DNA of 64,000 nt from Sorex araneus (Eukaryota > Chordata > Mammalia > Eulipotyphla > Soricidae). The stretch covers positions 369,897,386-369,961,385 of the forward strand of contig NC_073303.1 of NCBI RefSeq assembly GCF_027595985.1, written 5' to 3'. The notes under the pieces were generated by a model. The model worked only from the letters and a program-made list of their open reading frames with translations. It made no database searches and was not told the origin of the DNA. Position numbers and translations under genes: made by a program. This document shows, in pieces, positions 12,263-54,065 of this stretch; positions within the stretch are counted from its first letter, which is position 1, and each line of letters opens with the position of its first letter.

Positions 12263-13114
12263 GGACATCTGGTCTCCTCAGACTCGTTCACCTGTCACTG
12301 AAAAACACACGGAAATGATCTATGTGCCATATTCCACAGTATGTCTGAGGCGATCACATTCCAGAAATCATTTTAGAGCCAAAAATGGAGAAACCAGAGG
12401 AATATGGACAGACACAGCTCTAAGAGCGTATGTGAGAATAAAGTGTAATAGCATATCCTTATAGATCAACACTATACTTCCATACTATTCAGTCAGGTGC
12501 TTCATCAATTTAAGTAGAATACTGTAATTATAATATAACTATTGATTTTCCAAATGATGCAACTAATAGCAAGATTGCCTGCATAACTCTGCCGCAAGCA
12601 CAGGATATAAACTACCATATAAGACAATCACAAAGAATTCAGAGTTAGTCTACCAAATTAATTCCTAGTTCTCACTTAAAAACTGCTGGAAATTAATTTT
12701 CATATTTTAGTGATTTCTAATAATTTCTGTGTAATCACTTAAGACAGTATTTTCTATTATACAGATCTCCAAAAAAAGCATACACAGAAGATTAGCCAAC
12801 TGAAGATTATATAAATTTACTTCACTTAAGAACAGTATTTTTCACGCCTATGATTTCCATTTAATATCAACAAAAACATCTGTACAGAAAACCCAAAGGC
12901 AACCAAGTTGCATAATATGCAAAATGTGCAAATATATTTAAAAATGCAAGTTAATTCTATAGCATTTGCAAGGTAGAATTAAGGCATCTACCTTATTCTA
13001 GCTAAATTAATGTTTTGCAAGTTTAGACAATGCAAATATACAAGGCACAACTTAGTGTTGATGCTAAAGTGTATAATACACACCCTCAGATTACTTATTT
13101 GAAGATATTAAAAT

Positions 13115-14175
13115 AATATAATATCAAGTTTGTATTTTATTACTTAAGGAGACATCAGCTCAACTCCAAAGCTTTAAGAAGCATCACACTGATACTGTAT
13201 GTGTGGGCCAGGAAAAAGACATTCCCTGAACATAAAAGATAAAAGACAAGACCCTTGCTATTCTATATTTTTTAAAAAATTTTATGTATATATATATATA
13301 TATATGTATACACATACACACATACTGCAATATCACACAATGAATTTCCCACAATTCGAAGAGGTCAATCTTTTTAGCAAAGGTTTCCATTACAGTATTT
13401 CATAACAAAGTTGTTTAAAAAGTACATATTATCCACCTGTTTTGGTCAATCTTGCTAGTAAAAGACACTGAAATAGACAAATTTCTTCAAGATAAAGACA
13501 ATGCCTAATTTAGAAAGTCTTTCTCTTGAGATTGCACAGTGAAAGGTATTTAGTTAAATATAAAAGCCTGCTGCTTTTAAACAAATTATTTAAATCTACA
13601 GAGATAAACATCAATTTATCCTAAGGATTCATTCAGAGCCTGAACCAGAACACAAATCAGTATCTTTAACCCAATCACAGTGCTCTTTGCTGTTTTATTG
13701 CCCATCCCTGAGAGTAAAGACGCTAGCATTTAAATTTTTGTAATAAGTAAACAAAATTTTACATTGATAAGAATGATGCCTAAGAATATTTTTAAAAATA
13801 TTAAATACAGCCTTATTATTCTAGTTTAAAAAAGAAACTGCTTTCAAAGATCACCATTTATAACAATTTTATATATTTGCCATCTCAAGTCAACTTTAAT
13901 GTTCTTTTTAACTGGGTAATTTCTATTCTTGCCATTGATAAATCACTCATTTCCTGATAAGCCCCCTCCTTTAGAATTGGGTATAATAACAGGCGCCACC
14001 AAATAGGTAATGGAAAAGCACAGATCAAACTGAAAGGAACCGATGAAGTCAGAGTTATATTCCCCTGTGGCCAGAGAGCTTTACTGCGAGTAATCTGAAT
14101 GTCAGCCAAGAAAGGCGAAAATACCTACAAACAGAAAGAACATAAATGGTAAGGGTCTTCCTTGGGGCCGCTGGT
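13115..14175 (-). other. VPS4B: probable VPS4B 3' UTR
   Basis: AT-rich, free of recognisable SINEs, and contiguous with the stop codon. Minus-strand AATAAA hexamers lie at 13694-13699 and 13136-13141; the second would give a 3' UTR of about 1.05 kb. The same kind of repeat-free AT-rich sequence runs on to about 12470, so a longer UTR is possible. The true end cannot be fixed from sequence alone. Confidence 0.45.
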
Positions 14176-43372
<29,197 letters not shown>

Positions 43373-43799
43373 GGCGCGGGGAGCGCGGCGGGCGTCCGGG
43401 GAGAGGCGCGAAGGGAGCGGCGGCCAAGAGCGGCGGCGACGCCGGGGCGGCCCGGGGCTGCCCCCAACCGTGTGCGGGCTCGGCGGCGCTCGGACCCCGA
43501 CGGCCACCTCCCTCCGGACGCAGCCCGTCCCCGAACTGCACCGCTCCGCGCGCCGACGCAGGCCCGACCCTCCCGCTAAACTTCCGCAATCGCGAGCCCC
43601 CCCCAACCCTCCCGGGGTTCTCGTCCCGCCTCAGGCCCAGGCACTTCCGCTTTCGTCATCAGCACGCGCGCGCTCCGGTCTCGGGCTCGCCCCAGCCCCG
43701 CGAGGCCGGAAGTGACGAGCCCGCAGCGGGGGCGGCGGAAGTCGCAGTGAACGCATGCGCACTGAGGCTCCGCCGAGGGCTGGGCTGAAGGGCTGGACT

Positions 43800-45200
43800 G
43801 TTTCTCCGCTTTAAATTGATGGCAGCCTTAATGTCGATGCTCTTTCCTTCTCTCTCTTCCGTAGTTGGACACGCAGAGGCATGATTTAATCGTTTAAACT
43901 TCGCGCTGCATCATTTCCAGTCTTCTGGCATCTCCTAAAATTTAAAAATAGCCCCGGATTAATATTGGCAGCACCCCACGTCTTGTACAGCAGCCCTGAC
44001 ATTCTTGAATTCTCTCACTGTTGCCCCTTTCTTACTAGAGTCTGATAGCCTCTCTCACCACCTATCTCAGCTCTTTTGATTTGCGGTTCAAGTACCATTA
44101 GAATAGAAAATGGGTTCAAATCCGAATCTCCAGACCCACCCTGCCTTCTGTCTAGCATGTACACCTAAACTCCAGGGAGCTCCAAAATATTCAGGTTTTC
44201 CCCCATAAGACATAACAAACATGTTGAAAACCAAGTCTTTTTTCTCTACCCTAAACTTCATTCTCTAGTCTCCTCAATGATATCACTAAATCAAAGCTCA
44301 AAGCCTTTCCCTATATCTCCTTAGAAAATATTGTATGCACTCCAGCTCTTAATATACAAAATAGACAAAATGTATTAAGCTTTTCGACTGTGCAGCTTAA
44401 ATCACAGGAGCCTTATTAGGTAGACTAGATTTTGCCAGAAAATGCAACCAGACGCCTGTTTAACTCCTTTTTGTAAACAGTCACCAAACAGACTTGAAGA
44501 TGGGTAATACATGATCTTTTACATTTAAGAATTAGATGAAACAGATATAAATCGGGGAAAATCTTTGAGTAGTTATTAGCACCTTGTGCGAGGCTAGGTT
44601 TGATGATGGATATAAGGCAGTCAAAAATCCATCTTCTCATCACTATGGATAAGTCATGTTGATATGCAGTGAAAAGAGTGAAGGAGTGCACTAAAAAAAT
44701 TCATAGAGAATCTGGTGAGAAAACACCAGAAAAATCACAAATCGAATATTTTTCTACTTTTGTAAAATGTCTAACCAGTGCTGTTCAGAAGTGCAAATGT
44801 TATGAAAGACAAGACAGAGCTGTAAAGGACCACAGGAGATGAAGAAGACATGACAACTACATACTAACTGGGTTCTGGATTGAATACCCTAACAGACAGT
44901 GAAAAAATTAATAAAATCCAAATAGAGTTCACTGGTATTAGTATATCATTATTAATTTCTTCATTTTCACAAACATGTCATGGGTTATTTAAGATGATAG
45001 CAGTAAGGGAAGTTGGGCAAAAAGCATATAAAAATTTCCATATATCTTTGTAATTCTCTGTACATATTAAATACAAAGTATTTTTTCTTTGGAGGGAAGC
45101 TGTGCAATTCTTGTTCTTTAGGAGCCTACATTCCAGTGGAATAGAAATTTCCCTCAAATCTTTTCACATTATGGTCTTTTTAAAATTTTCTTAATTCTGT
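43800..45200. other. intergenic, upstream of VPS4B
   Basis: AT-rich, apparently unique sequence without recognisable gene or young repeat. Confidence 0.45.
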
Positions 45201-45204
45201 AAAT

Positions 45205-45335
45205 TACATATAAAGTACCCCATATTTACAAATAGGAAACCTTAGAGACATAGAAGTTCCCTGGCCAATACAGCTCTTAAGTCACAGAGCTGGAGTTTGA
45301 ACCCAGGTCTTCTGACTCCAATTCCCATATGAGAA
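45205..45335 (+). mobile_element. MIR (ancient tRNA-derived SINE)
   Basis: 'aaataggaaaccttagagac', 'aagtcacagagctggagttt' and 'gaacccaggtcttctgactc' are the diagnostic MIR core and flank, in sense orientation. Confidence 0.85.
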
Positions 45336-46019
45336 AACAGTGACTTATGCTAGAATAGTGACAGCTTGTCCTACTGGGACATTGAAGAGAGAAAACTTAA
45401 TCTGTAATGAGTGGTTAGGTGCTTAGGAAAGGGGAGCTGTAAATTTTTAATGAATTCTGCCAGATGCTAGCTCACCTCAGATAGAGGAAATATATAAATA
45501 AATCATGGATGAGTCAAATACCTGACAAGTGTGAGGGCTGGCTGGAATGTAAGGAGCTGTGGGGAAGGAATGGCAAGAGAAGGAACTAAAATGTATGCAG
45601 GAACACTACCAGACTCACCACGCCTGGAAGCATAAGGTATTTTAACTCTGTTTCATATGAAATTAGGTGTTCATGGAAAGATTTTCCCCTTCCCTATCTC
45701 TCCCTTCCATGCCTCCATTCCTTTCTTTGGTTTAGAATAAAATAGAGAACATGGTAAAGTTCATCCTGATTTGGTAAGGTACTGGCCGTGTGAAGCTGGA
45801 TGTTTGTAGAAAGGACCAGGATGAAAGAGCAAGCAAGAATGTCAAGAAGGTGACTGTTGAAGCAAATTTTTATTTCATAAAGTCAGATGTACCAACAATA
45901 CACTTCCCTTTATCCTCTCTCCCTGAGGTCATTAGTTCTCCTGCAGTCATGCATGCAGAGAACCCAATAGAGCAAAGCATATCCTCAATAATTGTAAGTT
46001 TCACCTGCATGGTGTTCTT

Positions 46020-46150
46020 CCTTTCTATACTGTAAAGTCACTAAAGACAGAGGGTGTTTATTACTTATTTTTGGTAATTTCCTTCATTCCTACTCCTCAC
46101 ATACAAAGTCGGATTATGTGCCTAATAACCAACATGTGTTGAACAAAATG
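46020..46150 (+). mobile_element. possible L2 3' fragment
   Basis: Pattern 'taaagtcactaaagacagag' through 'caacatgtgttgaacaaaat' recalls the 3' end of L2. Diverged. Confidence 0.35.
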
Positions 46151-46304
46151 AAGCCTTCCTGTTCATATTCAAAGGCTTGAAGATCAAAGAGGCAATTGGT
46201 TAGTATGTGATATCTATCGGTTCAACAATCAGCAAAGTCTCTAGTTCAGCCTGTCCAGGATGAAATCCATCTCCCTAAGACAATTAAGTTAAATTAACTA
46301 ATTG

Positions 46305-46466
46305 TTTTGGGGATCACATTTGGCAGTATTCAGGGGTTATTCATAGCTCTGCACTCAGGAATCACTCCTGGCAGTCTCAGGAGACCATCTGGGATGCCGA
46401 GAATAGAACCTGAGTCACTCGGTGCAAGGTAAGTACCCTATTTGCTGCACTATCGCTCTGGCCCCC
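46305..46466 (-). mobile_element. type A SINE
   Basis: 'gctctgcactcaggaatcac', 'gaatagaacctgagtcactc', 'cactatcgctctggcccc'. Confidence 0.8.
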
Positions 46467-46469
46467 CTT

Positions 46470-48030
46470 AGACCATTTTAAAGGAAATTCATAACCAATT
46501 CCTCACAGTAGACCCTACGCAGGCACCCGAGCTCAGGACTCTACTTGTTGGGTTACCTGCCCCTCCTTGACCTGAAACATAACTGGAAGAAGGTGAAGCC
46601 CTGACAGGTCTCATCATGTGAGAGAGGTGACTCAGGCAGAGATCAGGAGGAAACCTGTTGGCCATGTCAGGAGCATACCTTTCCGATTATGCTCTGAGAC
46701 CAGGAGTCCCAGCCCCATTTTAATTATTCTTATTCATTTTATCCTTATGAAGCAATCTAGGGCTTCTGGACTGATAAGTGGGTTTGGGCAGCAAGTCATC
46801 ACTATTAGCCAGTCATGTGACCAAAGCTGTCTCAACCAAAGCAGCTAGTCATCACTGCTGACTATCTATGGAATAAAATGATGTCAGTCCTGGGCGCGGA
46901 AGAAGAGAGAAGGTACCTGCTCTAGGAAGTCTGCAAGTTCACACCAGCATCTCCAAACCTGGATACTTGGAACACTGAAAGTGCACTTACAAAGAAATGG
47001 TTTCAAATCATATAATACAAAATTTGGATCTCAGATGTTCTCACTAACTGGAGGGGGCTCACTAATGATACAGCCATGACAGATTTTGCTAGGAAGAATC
47101 CACACTGACTCCACACTGACACAAGAAGATCATATGATCACTGCCAGCATACAATGGTAGGGACATGAACGTCATGGAGAGGCTCCGCAGGTTAGCAAGA
47201 GGCTGTGACTAAGACCCATAGCCTTTGTTCCTGGGGAAGGAATGTTTCCTCAGAGGGACATTTTTTGGTAGCTTCAAGCAAAACCTGGAGAAGGCTTCAG
47301 AACCATAAGCAAGCTTTTAGAGGCATATAAAGTTGGCTTAATTACACATATGTTTTTATGCAGCTTCTCAGAAGTAAGGATAGTTGCTACCACTTCTTGG
47401 AGGTCAAGAGGGGTGCTGCCAGTTAGCCATGTTTTTTAAATAGTTATCACCATTTTTATCATTAAAATTTTTTTCAATTAGCAGGGTTTTTATCTGTCCT
47501 TTTATCTGTTTATCAGTGCCATCATGGACAACTGCTTGCTTTCTAATCTACAACTTAAGTCACTCTCAATTTCCCAGGGATTTTATAATGTCAGTACACA
47601 TAATATTTTCCTCAATCATGACCATCACAATAAAAATCCATATATCAAACTTATGTTTCCCCACCAATTTCTGTTCAACTCTTATCTTTCTGGATGGCTT
47701 TCTCCAAGAATGCCTCCCTTCACTCTTACGCTAGATTTGCTATTGGAGAGATTATAGCTGATCGTTCTCTACTTGAAACAGGTGAGAAGATATTTGGTCT
47801 CTCAAAAGTCCCTTCACCCCTCTTATGGCATTAAGTCTGAGCTTCTCTTTTTTCTTTTGTTTTGCTTCTGTCAAAGTCTTCAGCAAAATTGATTCCAATT
47901 GACTTGTCTTTGCCAAGTATTTGTGTTATAGAAGAAATAATATTCATTAGTTGATCATTTGATTTCTAGTGATGCTAGAAATGTGTATTTTCTGTATGTT
48001 TAAATTTCACCAAGTAAGAGGTTTTTATTT
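46470..48030. other. intergenic, apparently unique
   Basis: No gene or repeat recognised with confidence. Confidence 0.4.
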
Positions 48031-48034
48031 TGTT

Positions 48035-48190
48035 TTAGTTTGGTTTCGGGACATAGTCAAAAGTTTTTAGGGCTTTAGGTTCAAGGATCACTCCTAGTGA
48101 GGCTCAGGGTACATTCTATGATGCAAGGGATGGAACCTGGGTCAGCCACATGCAAACAAGCACCCTGCCACTGTACTACCTCTCTGGCCA
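48035..48190 (-). mobile_element. degenerate type A SINE
   Basis: 'tttggtttcgggacatagtc' at left, 'tactacctctctggcca' at right. Confidence 0.65.
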
Positions 48191-48544
48191 TGATAAGAGA
48201 TTTTAAAAATTGTGTTTCCAGGCCCAGATAAGATTCGGAGCTGCTGCTTGCAAAACAGACCCTCTGCTCCGTAAGACTATGATCCAAGAGGTCTTCTAAC
48301 TCATTTTGGCACCCAGAGCGGCTTCTTACAGAAATGTATCTAGACTGTGAACTGAAAACATCAGAAATCCAAAACCGCACAGCCTTGACATAGAATCTTC
48401 ATTCTCAGCAATGAAAAGAAATTATTAAATGATGCCTTTTCAGCAGGCCTGATTGTTGGGGGAAAATTCCAAACAATAATAGTGAGTTCTTTATTGAGAT
48501 ATTGAATGTATTCAAAGCATAGAGAATAAAATGAAGATCATTAG

Positions 48545-48715
48545 CTACTTAGGTGGGAACTGGGTGGGAGGGGGGTATATTGGGGTTCTTGGTGGTGGAA
48601 CATGTGCACTGGTGAAGGGATGGGGTTTCAATCATTATATGACTGAGACTTATACCTGAAATCTTTGTATTTTTTCACGGTGATTCAATATAATAAAGGT
48701 AAATTAAAAAATAAA
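48545..48715 (+). mobile_element. L1 3' UTR end
   Basis: Purine-rich tract 'gggtgggaggggggtatatt', then 'catgtgcactggtgaaggga' and 'cacggtgattcaatataata' with an A tail. Same family as the copy ending at 55.7 kb and the antisense copy at 54.6 kb. Confidence 0.7.
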
Positions 48716-49059
48716 AATTGTATTTCCATGTTTTTATTGAACTGTTCAAATTCTTAATTTAATTTTCTATTGTAGTGTTTACCTTTTCACTTTTAGTTAC
48801 TGGTTTATTGATGTCTTATATGTTAAGGAGTTTTTATATGTGCTGAAGCCATTCCCATTTTATATTTTTGACTATTAATTTTTTATGATACAAAAGTTCA
48901 AGTTCCACCAGGGTCATTTTTATCATTATTTTTCTCCTTTTATGTTTAAGACAGAATATCCACTACTAAACTATTTAAAACAATAATATGCCCTGTTTTC
49001 TTCCAGTACTTTCAATATTTCATTGCAGTGTTCAAATATTTCCTATTTGGTGGTGGGCT

Positions 49060-49206
49060 GGGGGTGGCGGTTGGGTTCATACCTTGTAGTACTCAGGGGC
49101 TGCTTCTGACTTGTTCTCAGGAGTGACTCCTGGCAGTGTTCAGGAAACCAAATGTGCTGATGGGAGTTCAGTCAAGTGCCTTAAACCCTGTACTCTCTCT
49201 CTAGCT
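49060..49206 (-). mobile_element. degenerate type A SINE
   Basis: 'agtactcaggggctgcttct', 'ggagtgactcctggcagtgt', 'tactctctctctagctcc'. Confidence 0.6.
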
Positions 49207-49804
49207 CCTGACCACTTTGAAATTTATTTTGGTGTAACAATTATGGTTGAGGTTCTAGCTTTGTTGCTTTACCTTTAGTCTGCCCTGATGTTCTTTAAGT
49301 CCCCTTTTCTCCACTCATCTGAAACTCAACTTTTATTATATTGATTTCTCATTAGGAGTTGTTTGTTCGAGATCCTGATTGTATTTGAAGGGTTCCTTTT
49401 GACCACTATCCTTGTGCCTGCAGAACTAATTTTTATTACTGTAGTTTTATTTTAAAATGTTCAGTTTCTTGTGGGACTGACCAATTTATTCCAAGGAGAA
49501 TGGAAAACTAGTTAAGGACTCAGGTTTTGATACTAAAATGCACCAAGCTTAAATCTTGACTCTAGTAGGTAGCATGTAAATTCCTTAATTTTCTAAGTTG
49601 TTTGTGCATCTATAAAATGGTGTTTATATCACTAAATATTAGTTATAAATAAATTTTATAATAGCTTATTTTCTTCTATTGACTTTTCATGTTAGTTTTG
49701 ATGTCATTTTGATCAAGTTTTATCTTTTAAATTTTTCTTTTAGAATTGGATTGGGAGATTAAATCATATGAACATATATAAATTATATAAATCTATGTAG
49801 AATA

Positions 49805-49935
49805 TGGAATACTCCCAGCGTGGTGCATGGGGGTGCTTCCAGCTATGCTGGTGGAACTATGTGGAACTGGGATTGAACTTGGACCTCCCATATACAAAGC
49901 CTATGATGGAGCTCTCTGAGCTCTCAGCTGTTCTC
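49805..49935 (-). mobile_element. very degenerate type A SINE
   Basis: 'gtggaactgggattgaactt' and 'ggacctcccatatacaaagc' suggest an old copy. Confidence 0.4.
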
Positions 49936-50342
49936 ACCTCATATTGAATATCCATGAGGTTTCAAACCATATTATGTCTACTAAATCTTCATGTATATTT
50001 CTTAATAGAATTTAATTATTTTGTTTGTGGTTCTGGAGCACTTTTATCTTAGCCTTGTTTCTCTATATTTTATTTTGTTATATTTGCTGTTATAGTAATA
50101 TGTTTTCTTCTTTTGTGCTTCCTACTTGGTAGGGTTTATATTCAGAAAACAGTTCATATATGGAGGTCAACTTGACAGAAATGGTTTCTAATGGATTATC
50201 AACATACTCTTTTGAAGTTTCTAGGTTGAAAAACTGAAGATATTTTTGCTTCTTTCTCTCTGTGTGTTGGGAATGTCAAAAATAACCTTCATATTATCAG
50301 AGAAAATGCTTGTAGCATTTAATAAATAATTGTTTTAGGTAT

Positions 50343-50760
50343 CACATGTATCACTTGTCATCCCATTGCTCATCGATTTGCTTGAGTGGACACTAGAAAC
50401 GTCTCCATTCGTCCCTGTCTCATGCTAGTGTAGCCCAGTGTAGTCTGCTTGCTCCAGGAACACCATGAGCCTCAAACCGTTTGTTCAGGGTTTTGACAAA
50501 GAAGTCTGACCATCTCGTAGGTGGACAGCCACGTATTCTTTTGATGTCCTATGGAATCCAGTCAGTAACAGCTCTAGTCCAGCAGTCATCTCTAAATCAC
50601 ATTACGTGTCCAGTCCATCTGATTTTTGACACTTTGGCAAATGAGACAGCGTCCCTGATTCTTAATCGTCCACGGAGCTCAGAACTCTGGATTCCTTTTC
50701 TCACTTGAGTGAAACATGATATTCCAAGCATAGCTCTTTCAATTCCTCTTTGGAAGACCA
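50343..50760 (-). mobile_element. RTE-clade LINE, 3' remnant (truncated ORF2 C-terminus), with target-site duplication
   Basis: One minus-strand frame reads a reverse-transcriptase C-terminal region with blocks IRWTGHVM, AVTDWIP, RGCPPTRWSDFFVKTL and SRLHWATLA, broken by four in-frame stops. This layout is typical of RTE-type ORF2 ends. The last codons run right to the 3' tip and into a short 'gatacatgtgatac' tail. Flanks 'attgttttaggtat' (50329-50342) and 'attgctttaggtat' (50761-50774) form a 14-bp duplication with one mismatch, so this is a 5'-truncated insertion of 418 bp. Confidence 0.85.
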
Positions 50761-51074
50761 ATTGCTTTAGGTATTATATTTATTTGTTTCCTACTGTTAT
50801 ACTAAAGGGGAATATAAATTCAGTCACTTAAAATGACACACTTTACATATGAAAGTTTCTTTAAGTGAGAAGTTCAGACAAAGCCTTCTGTAAAACTCAG
50901 TGTTTGTTTGTCTTTTTAGGAGACCCAGTGAGGGATGGATCTGATCCCAAACTCCCTGTGATTACTAGCAGAATTAATTTCCTTATGTCTATGGAATTTG
51001 TGATAGCTTGCTTCATCAAAGCAAGCAAGACACACAGTCACACAGAGTCTCACTGCTTCAAGTCTCTTACTCTA

Positions 51075-51235
51075 GGGACTGGAGAGAGAGTACAGTGGGT
51101 AAAGTTGCTGTTTTGCATGTTACCAACCTGGGTTCAATCCTTGGCACTTCACATGGTCACCCAAGCCCTGTCAGGAGTGATCCTTGAGCTAAGAGCCAGG
51201 AGTAAGTCCTAAACATCACCAGGAGTGATGCCTGA
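51075..51235 (+). mobile_element. degenerate type A SINE
   Basis: 'gactggagagagagtacagt', 'gggttcaatccttggcactt', 'ctgtcaggagtgatccttga'. Confidence 0.75.
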
Positions 51236-51568
51236 GCTCATCAGACCCACCAGGATCGTCTCCCTTTTCATCAACTCCAAGTCTACTGATGAGTGAACTT
51301 TACTGCACTGCCAATGTCCCCTCACTTTAGCATATTTAATCATCTTTACAATTTCCTCCTCAATTCCCTGAGAAAGGGAATGAATTATCCAATGGTAGCA
51401 CCGATAGTGTTTGTCATAGTCATCTTTTAGAAGACATCCTTATAGAGACAGGAGATATAATGCTCTCTTCACAACATAAGAGAAATAAATAAGATTAATA
51501 CTATATATGCTATATCGACAGTTTTAGAATTCTACATGCATATATATGTGATTTCTGTTTTATGGGAC

Positions 51569-51570
<2 letters not shown>

Positions 51571-51616
<46 letters not shown>

Positions 51617-52296
51617 TGTCATCCCATTGATCGTCAATTTTCTCGAGTGGTCTCAGTAATGTCTCCATTCATCCTATCCTTGAGATTTTGGAAGCCTCTC
51701 TTTACTCATCCTTCCCAATGATGCCACATTGGAGACTCTTTCAGGGTCAGGGGAATGAGACCCAGCTTGTTACTGGTTTTGGCATATTAATACACCATGG
51801 GGACCTTGCCAGGGTCTCCATGTGGGCAGGAAACTCCCAGTAGTTTGCCAGGTTCTCCCAGAGGGAGAAGTAAGCTATAAGATATCGTAGTCTATAAGAG
51901 AAGTAGGCTATAAGTTATAAAGCAGCCGTGTGCTTCCGGGAGCTTGCTTTTAAGTCTCTGGATGTTGGCCGCTGATGGGATTCCACAGCGCTGGGGCAGT
52001 CCCTGGGTGTGACCCGTAGCTACTGGGAAATGGGAAATCTGGGCGGAGGAGGCCCAGATTCAAGCAGCCTTGGAGATCTCAGCCCCAGGACCCACACACC
52101 TGGGTTCCTCTGCCAGTACCTTCATACGTGAGGCTTGTCTGAACGTGTGGAGAGGGGCCTTGAGCATGGCTGTGGCTAGGCTCCGGAGGTCTTCGGCCAC
52201 CGGGACCTCTGCTTGGGGCGGGGAGGGAAGCTGGAGCTCAGCTCTGAGGGGCCCCGGGGAAGACAGCCAGATGCGCGGGCAAGAGACTCTCTGCCC
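51571..52296 (-). mobile_element. type C composite repeat, longest copy, with 11-bp target-site duplication
   Basis: Flanked by 'ttatgggacca' at 51560-51570 and 52297-52307. On the minus strand it starts 'ggcagagagtctcttgcccg', passes through a 'gagaacctggcaaactactg' module shared with type B, and ends in 'ggagacattactgagacc', 'attgacgatcaatgggatga' and a GAT-repeat tail. No tRNA-like head and no open frame that I recognise. Confidence 0.92.
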
Positions 52297-52949
52297 TTAT
52301 GGGACCATAAGACATATTACTTCCATTAAGATATAAGATAATTTGTAAGGGAGGAAAATTGGAGTAACTTAAGATAGATACCTATAAAGGAAGATTTCAT
52401 TATAAACCAGTGCCTGGAACAATATTGGCTGTCTGAAGAAGAAGCATCTGAATTAGGGAAAGAATCCATTTCTCTTTAGTTCCTTTTCAAAATGTGCTGA
52501 ATAATGCATACTCTAGCAGAAAAAAATGGATGTGGACATAGAAACTCTTATTGTCCATGGAGAGATCCTTCTTTGGAGAGATTCATTCCAGCTGTCTTTT
52601 GCAAAGGCAAAGTTTCTCAAGATTGCTTCCGTTAAATGAACACAGAGATTTGGACCAAAAATTGACCTCTATTTACTTCTTGAGGACCAATTTCAAAATA
52701 AAGATTTAAGAGGACTCAAGTTCAGACGCAGAACAATTCCCAGCACCAAGTAGTACAATAGTCCCAATGACAACAATGCCATCATCAAGCAAATGGCAAT
52801 CTAGATTAGTAAAAGAATTTTGTATTTTATTATAAGTGAACATTTTCCCAGAAATAGCAGGTCCAAATTAGTTGTCATCATCTGACTTAATTGCTAAATT
52901 AAGTCAACTCACAGCAAAATTAAATAGAAATGAAATGAATACATTGTAA

Positions 52950-53095
52950 TAGGAGTAATTATGGGCCTGGGGAGACTCCTCAGAGGTGTCACGCTGGGGA
53001 CTCTGGCTCAGTGCCTGGTGCTCTCTGATCTCCCAAGCACAGCTGGAGTGACCCCTGTGAACATTGCTATGACACCCCCCCCCGCAAAATAAAGA
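52950..53095 (+). mobile_element. degenerate type A SINE
   Basis: 'gggcctggggagactcctca' head-like start and 'cacagctggagtgacccctg' near the tail. Confidence 0.5.
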
Positions 53096-53248
53096 CAATA
53101 TCAAAAGAATAGCACTTATGTGTTACACAGAAAGTTCAAGCATAATTTTTGTTTTGAAGTACTTTGTTCTGTTCTGATGATACCGCAATATTCTTTACAA
53201 TATTTTTTTAATTTTAAAAATTTATTTTCATAAAGTTGTTCACGATAA

Positions 53249-53430
53249 GGGGCTGGAGCAATAGCACAGCGGGTAGGGCGTTTGCCTTGCACAAGGCCGA
53301 CCTGGGTTCGATTCCCAGCATCCCATATGGTCCCATGAGCACCTCCAGGAGTAATTCCTGAGTGCATGAGCCAGGAGTAACCCCTGTGCAACGCCGTGTG
53401 TGGCCCAAAAACCAAAAACCAAAAAAAAAA
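53249..53430 (+). mobile_element. type A SINE with 13-bp target-site duplication
   Basis: Flanked by 'ttgttcacgataa' at 53236-53248 and 53431-53443. Tail '(aaaacc)n(a)n'. The target is a probable antisense L1 3' end continuing to about 53560. Confidence 0.97.
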
Positions 53431-53754
53431 TTGTTCACGATAATTGATTACATTCAATATTTCAACACCAATCCCACCCCCGTTTCACCTTCCCAGCAGC
53501 ATTATTTCAAAGCTTCCCACCTCCGCTCAGGCCTGCCTCACAGGCAGATGCGAGATCATTTATTTTGTGTTGCTTGTTATGAATAGTCTTTGCAATTCTT
53601 TTTAGAAGTTTATTACTTCATCTCCAGCAAATGTTTCCTAGAGCCTTTACCTTTGTCTTCATCTTTCTTTCTTTTCAAAATGCCTAGACTTAGACTTGCC
53701 AACATTTTCAAAAAGATATCATTTTGTTAGAAAAAAAATTTTTGTCCACGTGTT

Positions 53755-54065
53755 TTAGCCATGCCGAGTGGTGCTCTGAGGCTGCTCTGACTGGGTTCTG
53801 GGTTCTGGGTGGTGCTTGGGGGACCATGAAGCTGGGATGGTGCATTATGAAATGCGTGTCTTCAGCCCACTGAGCTTTCTCTCCAGCCTCCCCCAAATGT
53901 ACAAGATTTATTGATTTATTGATTTTGGAGGCTCTCCCCCGTGATGCTCAGGAGCCTGGAACCACGCCCTACAGCATTTGGCCACCCGGGCTGTGGTTCA
54001 ATGTGATGACCTGAGAATGCGCTGCTGCTCGGGTCCTGCAGTGCCAGGGACTACCAGCTCCCCCC
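53755..54065 (-). mobile_element. two degenerate type A SINEs
   Basis: About 53755-53890 ('gccgagtggtgctctgaggc' to 'gagctttctctccagcctcc') and about 53925-54065 (more eroded). Confidence 0.5.

Noticed and set aside
1..12400. KDSR, expected next to VPS4B 3' end from human gene order
   Set aside because: No exon or promoter of it is recognisable in this interval; it may lie outside the window.
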